A stretch of 39,300 nt of DNA, taken from NCBI GenBank assembly GCA_905202215.1, contig CAJKRG010000025.1:1-39300 (forward strand), given 5' to 3'. This stretch comes from an uncultured Porphyromonadaceae bacterium (GTDB taxonomy: Bacteria > Bacteroidota > Bacteroidia > Bacteroidales > Muribaculaceae). Below the pieces are notes generated by a model. The model saw only the letters and a list, made by a program, of their open reading frames with translations, did no database searches and had not been told where the DNA came from. Below, in pieces: positions 25,722 through 33,303 of this stretch; position 1 is the first letter of the stretch, and each line of letters opens with the position of its first letter. The translations under genes were made by a program, and so were the position numbers.

Positions 25722-26171
25722 CTATTTGACTCCGCTGTGGCCGAAGCCTCCCTCGGCACGTTCGGTGGCGTCGAGTGTGTCGCATTTTTCCCATACCGCA
25801 TGGACTACCGGAGCTATCACCGCCTGACAGATTCTGTCGCCGTTATTGATTGTGAAAGGTTCATCTCCGAGATTTGCTATTATTACACCGATCTCGCCGC
25901 GGTAGTCGGCATCGATGGTTCCGGGTGTGTTAAGTAGAGTTATTCCGTTTTTGAAGGCCAGCCCGCTGCGGGGACGGAGTTGCATTTCGTAGCCGTCGGG
26001 TATTGCTACCTTCAGACCTGTGGGAACTATGGCACGTTTACCCGGATTGACAGTCATGGGAGCGGCGAGCATGGCGCGCACGTCCATGCCGGCTGCCGAT
26101 GGGGTGGCATATGCGGGAAGTGGATTGGCCGAAGTGTTGACCACTTTTATTCTTATAGTGTCGAAACTCAT
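25722..26171 (-). CDS. dut: Deoxyuridine 5'-triphosphate nucleotidohydrolase (dUTPase)
   Basis: Dut hydrolyses dUTP to dUMP and diphosphate, which keeps uracil out of DNA and supplies dUMP for dTMP synthesis. It is a 149-residue trimeric-type enzyme. Motifs in order: AAGMDVRAM (I), RPRSGLAFKNGI (II), LLNTPGTIDADYRGEIGVI with the catalytic Asp (III), GDRICQAVIAP (IV), and the C-terminal arm RAEGGFGHSG (V). Length is typical. It is the first gene of the envelope cluster that continues with the TPR protein. No -7 box is seen in the 80 bases upstream. Confidence 0.97.
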   Translation of the reverse strand: MSFDTIRIKVVNTSANPLPAYATPSAAGMDVRAMLAAPMTVNPGKRAIVPTGLKVAIPDGYEMQLRPRSGLAFKNGITLLNTPGTIDADYRGEIGVIIANLGDEPFTINNGDRICQAVIAPVVHAVWEKCDTLDATERAEGGFGHSGVK

Positions 26172-26251
26172 TGGGTCGGTATGTTTGTATGTAGCGTCTT
26201 GGTTGTGGTACCGGCGCGGAATGTCTTGAGATTATAACGCACGAGACATCG

Positions 26252-26578
26252 TTAAAGATTGATGCGGTGCGTCGCGGTATCGGTCTTAAGTATATATACG
26301 CCGCGTGTGCCGAGAGTCAGCCGTACGGTGCCGGGCGATATTTTTCGTTTTGTAATCAGCTGACCTAAAATTGAATATACGCTGATCTCGACTGGCCGTC
26401 CTGTCGTGATATATATCTGTCGGTCACGGGTGGTGACTTCTATCGGGTCGCTCTCTCCGGAAGGTGATTCGTCGCGCACCTCCACCGTCTCCCATTGCGG
26501 CACACGAGCGGGGGCCCCGGCCGAAGGTATAGCGGCCAGAGTGAGGATTATAATCATCAGCGCCAGAATCCGTTTCAT
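26252..26578 (-). CDS. Very small secreted protein resembling a T9SS C-terminal domain
   Basis: A 108-residue protein with a signal peptide (ILALMIIILTLAAIPSAGAP). The remaining 85 residues form one predicted beta-sandwich: ITTGRPVEISVYSILGQLIT, then SPGTVRLTLGTRGVYILKTD. This is the pattern of type IX secretion C-terminal sorting domains (VYSxxGQ ... GVYIL), yet there is no cargo in front of it. The DUF3244 family is a possible alternative. It overlaps the ansA stop by four bases (ATGA), so it is translated with asparaginase. Function unknown. Confidence 0.7.
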   Translation of the reverse strand: MKRILALMIIILTLAAIPSAGAPARVPQWETVEVRDESPSGESDPIEVTTRDRQIYITTGRPVEISVYSILGQLITKRKISPGTVRLTLGTRGVYILKTDTATHRINL

Positions 26579-27621
26579 GATTTTGTGTCTGACAGACTCA
26601 TTTCTCCTGCAATCGACTGCGTGAGCCGTTTCGATACTTCCTGCGCATCATATCCTTGTCCGAAAAGGAACATCATTTTGGTGATGGCGGCCTCGAAAGT
26701 CAGATCGTCGCCGGACACAACTCCGCATTCGGCCAGTATATTGCCGGCCACGTATCGTTGGGGATGAACGCCTCCGTTGAGGCATTGTGTGACGTTGAGA
26801 ATCACACGTCCGCTGGCTATGCATTCGCGCACGGCGTCGATAAACCATTGGGCTGTCGGGGCATTTCCGGCTCCGTAGGTACGCAGGACTATGCCCTTTA
26901 CTCCTGGGGTAAACAGCTGATGCCGCAGTATCTCGGCGCTGAGCCCCGGAAAGAGATCTATCGGCATTACATTGGTGTCGAGAGTGAAATGCGGCTTTAG
27001 CGGCAACTCTTCAGACACTTTATGGAGTACGTCATGGTTGAACTGTATGCCCAGTCCTATTTTGGCGAGTTCGGGATAATTGTTGCTTTTGAATGCGTTG
27101 AAATTGTCTGCGCTGCGCTTTGTCGATCTGTTGCCTCTCCACAGATAGTTTTCGAAAAGGATCGCCACCTCACGTACGGTCGGCTTACCGTCGGGATCGC
27201 GGTCGGCGGCTATCTGCAGGGCTGTGATGAGGTTCTCTTCGCCATCGGTGCGCACTTCGCCGATCGGTAGCTGCGAACCGGTGATAATTACCGGTTTATG
27301 CAGATTCTCGAGCATAAAAGAGAGAGCCGATGCGGTATAGGCCATAGTGTCGGTGCCGTGAAGTATCACGAATCCGTCGTAATCGTCGTAGTTGTCGGCT
27401 ATGGCATGACATATCTGATCCCAATGGCCTACATTCATATCCGACGAGTCGATGGGCTGTGCGAACTGGATATGGTCTATTTCGTAATCCAACATCTTCA
27501 CTTTCGGCACATTTTCTATCAGATGGTCGAAATTGAAAGGGCGCAGTGCCTTGGTGATCGGATCTTCGATCATACCGATGGTTCCGCCTGTGTAGACTAT
27601 GAGTATTCTGGGCTTCATCAA
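26575..27621 (-). CDS. ansA: Type I (cytoplasmic) L-asparaginase
   Basis: AnsA hydrolyses L-asparagine to aspartate and ammonia. This 348-residue enzyme has no signal peptide, which indicates the cytoplasmic type I form. The first nucleophile Thr is in VYTGGTIGMIED (residues 10-20). The second catalytic set is in LHGTDTMAYTASALSF, with Thr90 and Asp91. ITGSQLPIGEVRTDGEENL and LRTYGAGNAP are also conserved. Length fits the family (about 340). An ATG one codon downstream (27618) is equally possible. It lies 63 bases after metG with a perfect hairpin between. Confidence 0.95.
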   Translation of the reverse strand: MMKPRILIVYTGGTIGMIEDPITKALRPFNFDHLIENVPKVKMLDYEIDHIQFAQPIDSSDMNVGHWDQICHAIADNYDDYDGFVILHGTDTMAYTASALSFMLENLHKPVIITGSQLPIGEVRTDGEENLITALQIAADRDPDGKPTVREVAILFENYLWRGNRSTKRSADNFNAFKSNNYPELAKIGLGIQFNHDVLHKVSEELPLKPHFTLDTNVMPIDLFPGLSAEILRHQLFTPGVKGIVLRTYGAGNAPTAQWFIDAVRECIASGRVILNVTQCLNGGVHPQRYVAGNILAECGVVSGDDLTFEAAITKMMFLFGQGYDAQEVSKRLTQSIAGEMSLSDTKS

Positions 27622-27645
27622 GGAAAAGACTTATCTGGGTTTGCA

Positions 27646-27674
27646 TAGAGTCCGGAGAATCGATCCGGACTCTA
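27646..27674 (-). terminator. Perfect hairpin between metG and ansA, without a T-tract
   Basis: TAGAGTCCGGA (27646-27656) and TCCGGACTCTA (27664-27674) form an 11-bp perfect stem with a seven-base loop. Neither strand shows a T-run after it, so termination would be inefficient. It may instead be an RNA-processing or stability element. Confidence 0.45.
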
Positions 27675-27684
27675 TAAAACTGTG

Positions 27685-29727
27685 CTATTTGACTTGTGCG
27701 CCTGGTGTGGCTTCTGTCGAAGGGGAGGCGACGGTGAGGCTTCCGTCGGCATTCAGTGCCGACAGAATCATGCCTTGCGATTCGATTCCACGTATTTTGG
27801 CCGGTGCGAGGTTGGCTACGAATATTACCTGCTTTCCGACCAGAGCTTCGGGTTCATAGTGGCGCGCTATGCCCGATACTATGGTGCGCGGTGTGCCTGT
27901 ACCGTCGTCAATGCTGAATTTCAGAAGTTTGTCGGCTTTCTTCACTCGTTCGCATGTTATGACGGTTCCTACACGGAGGTCCATTTTGCCGAACTCGTCG
28001 ATTGTGATTTCAGACTGTACGGGTGCCGGTTTGAAGTTGCGTATGTCATTCTGGCGTTTGGTTTCCACCAGACGGTCGATCTGTGCCTGAATTGTTGCAT
28101 CGTCGATTTTCTCGAACAGGAATTCGGGCTTGCCGACGGTGGTACCTGCGGCTACGGGTTTCTCTCCGATCATATCCCAGCTGAGTTTGCCGAGTCCGAG
28201 GATTTTGCTCAGTTTCTCGCTCATGAAAGGCATGAACGGCTCCATGACTACAGCGAGCGAGGCGCATACCTGTAAGCAGACATTGAGCACGGTCTCCACT
28301 CTGGCCGGATTTTCTTTCCAGACTTTCCACGGTTCTGTTTCCTGAAGGTATTTGTTGCCGGCACGGGCGAATGCCATGGCATCTTTCAGGGCTTCGCGGA
28401 AGTGGAATGTTTCCAGATTGTCGGTCAACGACTTCTTAAGGCTGTCCATTTCGGCAAAGAGAGCCTTGTCGATGTCTTCGAGCTGTCCTTCGGCAGGGAC
28501 AATGCCGTCGAAATATTTGTGCGTGAGCACTATGACTCGGTTGATGAAGTTGCCGAGAATGGCCACCAGCTCGTTGTTGTTTCGGGCCTGGAAATCGCGC
28601 CATGTGAAGTCGTTGTCTTTCGTCTCGGGAGCGTTGGCTGTGAGGACGTAGCGCAGCACATCCTGTTTGCCGGGGAAGTCGGCCAGATATTCGTGGAGCC
28701 ATACGGCCCAGTTGCGCGATGTGGATATCTTGTCGCCTTCGAGGTTGAGGAATTCATTGGCAGGAACATTGTCGGGGAGCTGAAAGTTGTCGCCGTAGGC
28801 CATGAGCATGGCCGGGAACACAATGCAGTGGAAAACGATATTGTCCTTGCCGATAAAATTGATAATACGGGTCTCGGGGTCTTTCCACCATGTCTCCCAA
28901 CTGTCGGGATAGAGTTCCTTGGTGTTCGAGATATAGCCGATGGGTGCGTCGAACCACACGTAGAGCACTTTGCCCTCCGCGCCTTCAACAGGCACAGGAA
29001 CACCCCACGACAGGTCGCGGCTCACGGCGCGGGGCTGCAGACCCATGTCGAGCCACGATTTGCACTGGCCGTAGACATTGCTTTTCCACTCTTTGTGTCC
29101 TTCGAGAATCCATTCGCGTAGTGCCGGCTCCCAGCGGTCGAGGGGCAGATACCAGTGGCGTGTCGGGCGTAGCTCGGGCACGCTACCGGTTATGGCGCTT
29201 CGCGGGTTGATGAGGTCGGTGGCGTTGAGCGAAGTGCCGCATGCCTCGCACTGGTCGCCATATGCCTTGGGGTTATGGCAGTGGGGGCATTCTCCGGTCA
29301 CATAGCGGTCGGCGAGGAACTGCCCGGCCTCGGCGTCGTAGAGCTGCATCGATTCTTTCTCAATGAACTGGCCGTTCTCATAGAGGCGAGTGAAGAATTC
29401 CGAAGCTGTCTCGGAGTGTATGTCGGATGTAGTGCGCGAATATACATCGAAGGAAATACCCAGCCCCTCGAACGATTTCTTGATAAGGGCGTGGTAGCGG
29501 TCGACGATGTCCTGCGGGGTCACACCCTCGGCGCGTGCCTTGAGGGTGATGGGCACACCGTGCTCGTCGCTGCCGCCGACAAGTGTCACCGGGCGGCCTG
29601 CCAGACGCAGGTAACGTGCATAAATATCGGCCGGTACGTACACGCCGGCGAGGTGCCCGATGTGCACGGGACCGTTGGTGTAGGGGAGTGCTGTGGTTAT
29701 CAGCGTTCGCTTATATTCTTTGCTCAT
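27685..29727 (-). CDS. metG: Methionyl-tRNA synthetase
   Basis: MetG charges tRNA(Met) with methionine. This form has about 680 residues with both the class I catalytic core and a C-terminal OB-fold tRNA-binding domain (FGKMDLRVGTVITCERVKKA, from about residue 570). The HIGH motif is at residues 22-25 (NGPVHIGHLAG). The zinc knuckle reads CPHCHNPKAYGDQCEACG, and the KMSKS equivalent is DKISTSRNW near 332. The ATG giving MSKEYKRTLITTALPYTNG is chosen because it is the conserved N-terminus and because a complete promoter lies 48 bases upstream. An ATG 11 codons further upstream lies between promoter and gene and seems unlikely. Confidence 0.97.
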   Translation of the reverse strand: MSKEYKRTLITTALPYTNGPVHIGHLAGVYVPADIYARYLRLAGRPVTLVGGSDEHGVPITLKARAEGVTPQDIVDRYHALIKKSFEGLGISFDVYSRTTSDIHSETASEFFTRLYENGQFIEKESMQLYDAEAGQFLADRYVTGECPHCHNPKAYGDQCEACGTSLNATDLINPRSAITGSVPELRPTRHWYLPLDRWEPALREWILEGHKEWKSNVYGQCKSWLDMGLQPRAVSRDLSWGVPVPVEGAEGKVLYVWFDAPIGYISNTKELYPDSWETWWKDPETRIINFIGKDNIVFHCIVFPAMLMAYGDNFQLPDNVPANEFLNLEGDKISTSRNWAVWLHEYLADFPGKQDVLRYVLTANAPETKDNDFTWRDFQARNNNELVAILGNFINRVIVLTHKYFDGIVPAEGQLEDIDKALFAEMDSLKKSLTDNLETFHFREALKDAMAFARAGNKYLQETEPWKVWKENPARVETVLNVCLQVCASLAVVMEPFMPFMSEKLSKILGLGKLSWDMIGEKPVAAGTTVGKPEFLFEKIDDATIQAQIDRLVETKRQNDIRNFKPAPVQSEITIDEFGKMDLRVGTVITCERVKKADKLLKFSIDDGTGTPRTIVSGIARHYEPEALVGKQVIFVANLAPAKIRGIESQGMILSALNADGSLTVASPSTEATPGAQVK

Positions 29728-29774
29728 TTTCGATCGGTTACTTTGAGGGTCGGAATGCACCCTCGTTGAAACCG

Positions 29775-29805
29775 CAAATTTACAAAAAAATACGAAATGC
29801 GCAAA
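29775..29805 (-). promoter_or_regulatory. Bacteroidetes promoter of metG
   Basis: On the minus strand TTTG (29802-29805) is followed after 19 bases by TAAATTTG (29775-29782), a full consensus match. The leader to the ATG at 29727 would be about 40 bases. Confidence 0.85.
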
Positions 29806-29900
29806 GCCGTAGGCGAGCCGCCCTGTTGCATAGCATTGAAAAAGTTGATTTCAAGTAGGAAAGCCATGAATTTATGATGTTATATATGTAGGCTTTTTTG

Positions 29901-29908
29901 TATTTTTG
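29901..29908 (+). promoter_or_regulatory. -7 box for the HipA-like kinase operon
   Basis: TATTTTTG matches TAnnTTTG and lies nine bases before the ATG at 29918, which gives a nearly leaderless transcript. No strong -33 element is apparent. Confidence 0.65.
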
Positions 29909-29917
29909 TGGGAGAAT

Positions 29918-30712
29918 ATGATAAAAGATATTGAACTGAGGCGCGAGGATGTGACGCGCTATATAATGCCTCTTCGCGAGGGCGGATCGTTGCCGGCCCT
30001 CGCCGAAGCGGCCGATGGTTTCCGCTACGTTCTGAAATTCCGTGGCGGCGGCCACGGCTCGAAGACCCTTGTGTCGGAACTTATAGGCGGCGAAGTCGCG
30101 CGCCGAGTCGGTCTGCGTGTGCCCGAACTCGTTTTTCTGGATCTTGACGAAGATTTCGGTCGTACCGAGGGCGATGAGGAGATTCAGGATCTTCTTCAGG
30201 CCAGCCGTGGACTTAATCTTGGCTTGCATTTTCTGAACGGTGCTTTTGCATGGGACGTAACTGTCAACAGGCCCGAGTCGTTTGAGGCGTCGAAAATCGT
30301 ATGGCTCGATGCGTTTCTGACCAATGTAGACCGAACTGCCCGCAATACCAATATGTTGCTGTGGAATCGTGAATTATGGCTTATAGATCACGGTTCGTCG
30401 CTTTATTTCCATCACAACTGGACTGGCTGGGAGAGCGCTGCCGTGTCGCCGTTTCCTTATATAAAGGATCATGCATTGCTTCCTCATGCCACAATGATGG
30501 CCGAGGCCGATGCATATATGCGTTCCCGTATCGACGACGGGTTTATAGACTCTCTTGTCGCATCAGTGCCTGACGAATGGCTTATTCAGGCCTCGTCCGA
30601 AATATCTGTTTCGGAGCAGAAGGCGGTTTATTCCGCTTTTTTGAAACAACGTCTTGCCAACTCTGAAATATTTGTAGACGATGCCGTTGAAGTCCGGAAA
30701 AAACTTGTTTGA
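29918..30712 (+). CDS. HipA-like kinase-fold protein
   Basis: A 264-residue protein related to the C-terminal kinase part of HipA, which phosphorylates protein targets such as GltX. Visible features are a nucleotide-lobe segment FRYVLKFRGGGHGSKTLVSE with Lys40, the catalytic-loop pattern LTNVDRTARNTNMLL (Asp138, Asn143), and a metal-binding ELWLIDHGSSLYF (Asp157). The canonical HipA N-terminal domain and a HipB antitoxin are absent. The following gene, overlapping by 32 bases, encodes DUF3037, a partner repeatedly seen next to this family. The ATG at 29918 is preferred over a TTG four codons upstream because the -7 box would overlap that TTG. Its target and role are unknown. Confidence 0.82.
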   Translation: MIKDIELRREDVTRYIMPLREGGSLPALAEAADGFRYVLKFRGGGHGSKTLVSELIGGEVARRVGLRVPELVFLDLDEDFGRTEGDEEIQDLLQASRGLNLGLHFLNGAFAWDVTVNRPESFEASKIVWLDAFLTNVDRTARNTNMLLWNRELWLIDHGSSLYFHHNWTGWESAAVSPFPYIKDHALLPHATMMAEADAYMRSRIDDGFIDSLVASVPDEWLIQASSEISVSEQKAVYSAFLKQRLANSEIFVDDAVEVRKKLV

Positions 30713-31067
30713 ATATGCCGTGGTGCGTTATGTCCCCGACATAGAGCGCGGTGAGTTTATAAATGTCGGATTAGTGATGATGTGTAAGCGCAGACGCTGG
30801 CTGCAGTGCCGCATGCATATTGCCGCCGATCGGATCGTGGCATTGTTTCCTGAGGCTGATCTGGAGTTGCTCGGCCTCCAGCTGGACTCTTTCCGGAAAG
30901 TATCTGAGGGCGATTCATCGCCGATAGGATCGCTCGAGGCTCATGAACGTTTCAGGTGGCTCACGGCTGTACGTAGCGCGTGTATATCTACGTCCCGACC
31001 GCATCCTGGTGTTGCGGAAGACCTTGATTCTGCGTTCGACACTCTTTTTAACGTGCTTGTTCTATGA
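30681..31067 (+). CDS. DUF3037 protein
   Basis: A 128-residue cytoplasmic protein of family DUF3037. The recognisable core is FEYAVVRYVPDIERGEFINVGLVMMC at residues 10-35, with a conserved ARG-like turn, followed by LQCRMHIAADRIVALFPEAD. It overlaps the HipA-like gene by 32 bases in a different frame, so expression is coupled. Genomic pairing with HipA-like kinases suggests it is a substrate, regulator or antidote of the kinase, but this is inference. It is separate from the antiporter gene downstream, which has its own promoter. Confidence 0.85.
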   Translation: MPLKSGKNLFEYAVVRYVPDIERGEFINVGLVMMCKRRRWLQCRMHIAADRIVALFPEADLELLGLQLDSFRKVSEGDSSPIGSLEAHERFRWLTAVRSACISTSRPHPGVAEDLDSAFDTLFNVLVL

Positions 31068-31085
31068 AATCTGTCGAATTTTCGC

Positions 31086-31093
31086 TAATTTTG
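31086..31093 (+). promoter_or_regulatory. -7 box for the NhaC-type antiporter gene
   Basis: TAATTTTG is a perfect TAnnTTTG, 20 bases before the ATG at 31114 and downstream of the DUF3037 stop. It argues against the longer open frame that begins inside the DUF3037 gene. Confidence 0.65.
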
Positions 31094-31113
31094 TGAGGTT
31101 TTTTCATGATTAT

Positions 31114-32442
31114 ATGCGATTCTCCAAAGATATTCCGTCATTTCATCTGCGTGGGCTGCTCGCCCTTTCTCCTGCAATAGTTTTTCTGTCTTTATATCTC
31201 GGGTCATCATTACTGCTCGGAGATTTCTATGCGGTGCCTATATCTGTGGCGCTTATTGCGGCGTCGGTATGGAGCATAGTGGTATTCCGCGGGCAAAATC
31301 TTGTCGGGCGTGTAAAAGTGTTTTCCGAGGCCGCAGGCCGGGAAAACATATTGTATATGGTGTGGATTTTTATCCTTGCCGGAGCTTTTGCTTCTCTCGC
31401 CAAAGGCATGGGAGCTGTCGATGCGACCGTTCGGCTTACACTGCATATCTTTCCGCCCGGTTTCGTGCTTCCGGCTGTTTTTATAGCGGCTTGTCTTATC
31501 AGCATGTCGATCGGTACGTCGGTCGGTACGGTGGTGGCGCTTACTCCTCTGGTGGTCGAGCTTGCCGTGAATTCGGGTTCGGAGGTCGCACTCTATCTTG
31601 CGGCGGTACTGGGGGGAGCCTTCTTCGGAGACAATCTTTCCTTTATATCCGATACCACTATTGCGGCCACACGCTCGCAGGGATGCGAGATGGCCGACAA
31701 GTTCAAGGCAAATCTGCGTATAGCCCTTCCGGCCGCTCTTATCACTTTGGCAATATATACATTCATAGGTTTTGGTGGCAGTCAGTCGGTTGATGCCGGG
31801 ATGCTTTCGTGGTCCGATATACGTCTTGTCGCACCCTATATTCTTGTCATAGGCATGGCTGCCGCCGGGGTAAATGTCATAATGGTACTTGTGAGCGGTA
31901 TCGCGCTCGCTTTGTTGTGCTCAATTCCTTTCGGCATGCCGCTTCTCGAGGCCGTATCTCTGCTTGGGTCGGGGATAAGCGGTATGAGCGAGCTCATAGT
32001 CATAACTCTTCTGGCTGCCGGAATGCTCGGGGTGATCAAATCAGCCGGAGGTATAGATTATCTTCTCGGAGCCATTTCGAGTCGTGGCCTCGGATATCGA
32101 GGTGCCCAGGTCGCCATGTGCGTCATTACCGGGGCTGTAAACATGTGTACGGCCAACAATACTGTCGCCATACTTACAACCGGATCCCTGTGCCGCAGTC
32201 TTGCAGAGCGATACGGAATATCGCCGAAACGTGCGGCATCGCTTCTCGATACGTCAAGCTGCATCATGCAGTGTCTTATTCCCTTCGGGGCGCAGACTCT
32301 CCTTGCCACAGGAATGGCCGGGGTATCTCCTGCGGCACCGTGGCCGTGGCTTTTCTATCCGTGGGCCTTGTGTATCTGCGTAGCGGGTGCGATAATGATC
32401 GGACGTCCCCGTCACAAGATCGCCCCTGTTTCCGATCTCTGA
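31114..32442 (+). CDS. NhaC-family Na+/H+ antiporter
   Basis: A 442-residue inner-membrane transporter with about eleven hydrophobic segments. Family features are ILAGAFASLAKGMGAVDATV near 75-94, the signature SIGTSVGTVVALTPLVVELA, and GGAFFGDNLSFISDTTIAAT in the centre. MCTANNTVAILTTG follows near the C-terminus. NhaC proteins exchange Na+ for H+, and some relatives carry organic acids, so substrate is not fixed by sequence. The start MRFSKDIPSFHLRG is chosen by the -7 box at 31086-31093 and because the longer frame would overlap the DUF3037 gene by over 120 bases. Confidence 0.92.
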   Translation: MRFSKDIPSFHLRGLLALSPAIVFLSLYLGSSLLLGDFYAVPISVALIAASVWSIVVFRGQNLVGRVKVFSEAAGRENILYMVWIFILAGAFASLAKGMGAVDATVRLTLHIFPPGFVLPAVFIAACLISMSIGTSVGTVVALTPLVVELAVNSGSEVALYLAAVLGGAFFGDNLSFISDTTIAATRSQGCEMADKFKANLRIALPAALITLAIYTFIGFGGSQSVDAGMLSWSDIRLVAPYILVIGMAAAGVNVIMVLVSGIALALLCSIPFGMPLLEAVSLLGSGISGMSELIVITLLAAGMLGVIKSAGGIDYLLGAISSRGLGYRGAQVAMCVITGAVNMCTANNTVAILTTGSLCRSLAERYGISPKRAASLLDTSSCIMQCLIPFGAQTLLATGMAGVSPAAPWPWLFYPWALCICVAGAIMIGRPRHKIAPVSDL

Positions 32443-32510
32443 TGTGGCGTTTCTGAACCAATTCAGGCATGTGTGTGTTGTCTTGATACTAACATATTTC
32501 AACTATTGTT

Positions 32511-33032
32511 ATGATCAGGAAATTTATCGTATGCCTTGTAGCGGTTTTCGCGACACTCGGCCTCTCGGCCCAGAAAGCCGAAATCACAGCTTCTTACGGA
32601 GCTTACACACAGATGGACGCCACCAACATGCACGACAGCTGGAAGCATGTCAATACCGCGTGGGGCGCTTTGAATCTCGGTGTTAATTTCAAAGTGGCGC
32701 CGAAAATATGGATCGGGCCGTCCTATACTTTTTCATCGACCAGTACGAAAGGTCCCGACGCCAGCCATATCGCGTATCATGCCGTTATGTTCAATGGCCG
32801 CTATGAGTATTATCGCAACAGCATTGTAAAACTCTATGCCAAACTCGGACTCGGAGTTGAATTCTCGTATATGCAGCCTAAAGGCGGTGACAATTATACA
32901 AAGTCGTATTGTGCCTTCCAGATCGTGCCGATCGGAGCTCAGGTCGATCTTTCACGAAGTGTCGGAATGTTTGCTGAAGCCGGTTTTGGCGCTCAGGGTA
33001 TGTTCCAGTTCGGATTCCGTTTTAAAATTTAA
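32511..33032 (+). CDS. Small outer-membrane beta-barrel protein
   Basis: A 173-residue protein with a signal peptide (KFIVCLVAVFATLGLSAQ). About eight amphipathic beta-strands follow, for example LGVNFKVAPKIWIGPSYTF, FNGRYEYYRNSIVKLYAKLG and MFAEAGFGAQGMFQFGFRF. It ends FRFKI, with the aromatic C-terminal strand expected for BAM substrates. It fits the OmpA/OmpX-like eight-stranded barrel (OMP_b-brl) class. It lies 68 bases after the antiporter gene with no terminator visible between them. Function unknown. Confidence 0.85.
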   Translation: MIRKFIVCLVAVFATLGLSAQKAEITASYGAYTQMDATNMHDSWKHVNTAWGALNLGVNFKVAPKIWIGPSYTFSSTSTKGPDASHIAYHAVMFNGRYEYYRNSIVKLYAKLGLGVEFSYMQPKGGDNYTKSYCAFQIVPIGAQVDLSRSVGMFAEAGFGAQGMFQFGFRFKI

Positions 33033-33106
33033 CATTTTGAAAAACGCTATACTTTAACCAGTTGCAAAAAATGTGAAATTTTACAGTAAAAAAACTTGCT
33101 GAAAAA

Positions 33107-33138
33107 TTTGCACGGAATCAAAAAAGTGCCTACCTTTG
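33107..33138 (+). promoter_or_regulatory. Bacteroidetes promoter of the tRNA-Pro gene
   Basis: TTTG (33107-33110), 20 bases, then TACCTTTG (33131-33138): a full consensus match, 18 bases before the mature tRNA. Confidence 0.9.
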
Positions 33139-33156
33139 CAACGCTTTTGAGAAACA

Positions 33157-33230
33157 CGGGGTGTAGCTCAGTTGGTTAGAGTACGCGTCTGGGGGGCGTG
33201 AGGTCGCTAGTTCGAGTCTAGTCACCCCGA
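33157..33230 (+). tRNA. tRNA-Pro (anticodon GGG)
   Basis: A 74-base cloverleaf. Acceptor CGGGGTG (33157-33163) pairs with CACCCCG (33123+100 to 33229) and has discriminator A33230. The D stem is GCTC/GAGT. The anticodon stem 33184-33188/33196-33200 carries loop CTGGGGG, with anticodon GGG at 33191-33193. The T stem is GCTAG/CTAGT with loop TTCGAGT. The C1-G72 pair and discriminator A are typical of bacterial tRNA-Pro. CCA is not encoded. It is a single-gene unit with its own promoter and terminator. Confidence 0.95.
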
Positions 33231-33244
33231 CAAAAACAAAAGCA

Positions 33245-33283
33245 CAGAGAGCCTGATTCGTTGAGTCAGGCTCTCTGTTTTAT
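33245..33283 (+). terminator. Intrinsic terminator after tRNA-Pro
   Basis: CAGAGAGCCTGA (33245-33256) and TCAGGCTCTCTG (33266-33277) form a perfect 12-bp stem followed by TTTTAT. Confidence 0.88.
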
Positions 33284-33303
33284 CTCTCTGTAATACTTGT
33301 TGA

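Noticed and set aside
28402..29121. Plus-strand open frame (239 codons) opposite metG
   Set aside because: Antisense to metG, with no recognisable domain or start signal.
30943..31113. Upstream extension of the NhaC-type gene
   Set aside because: It would overlap the DUF3037 gene by over 120 bases. A -7 box at 31086-31093 sits just ahead of the better ATG at 31114.
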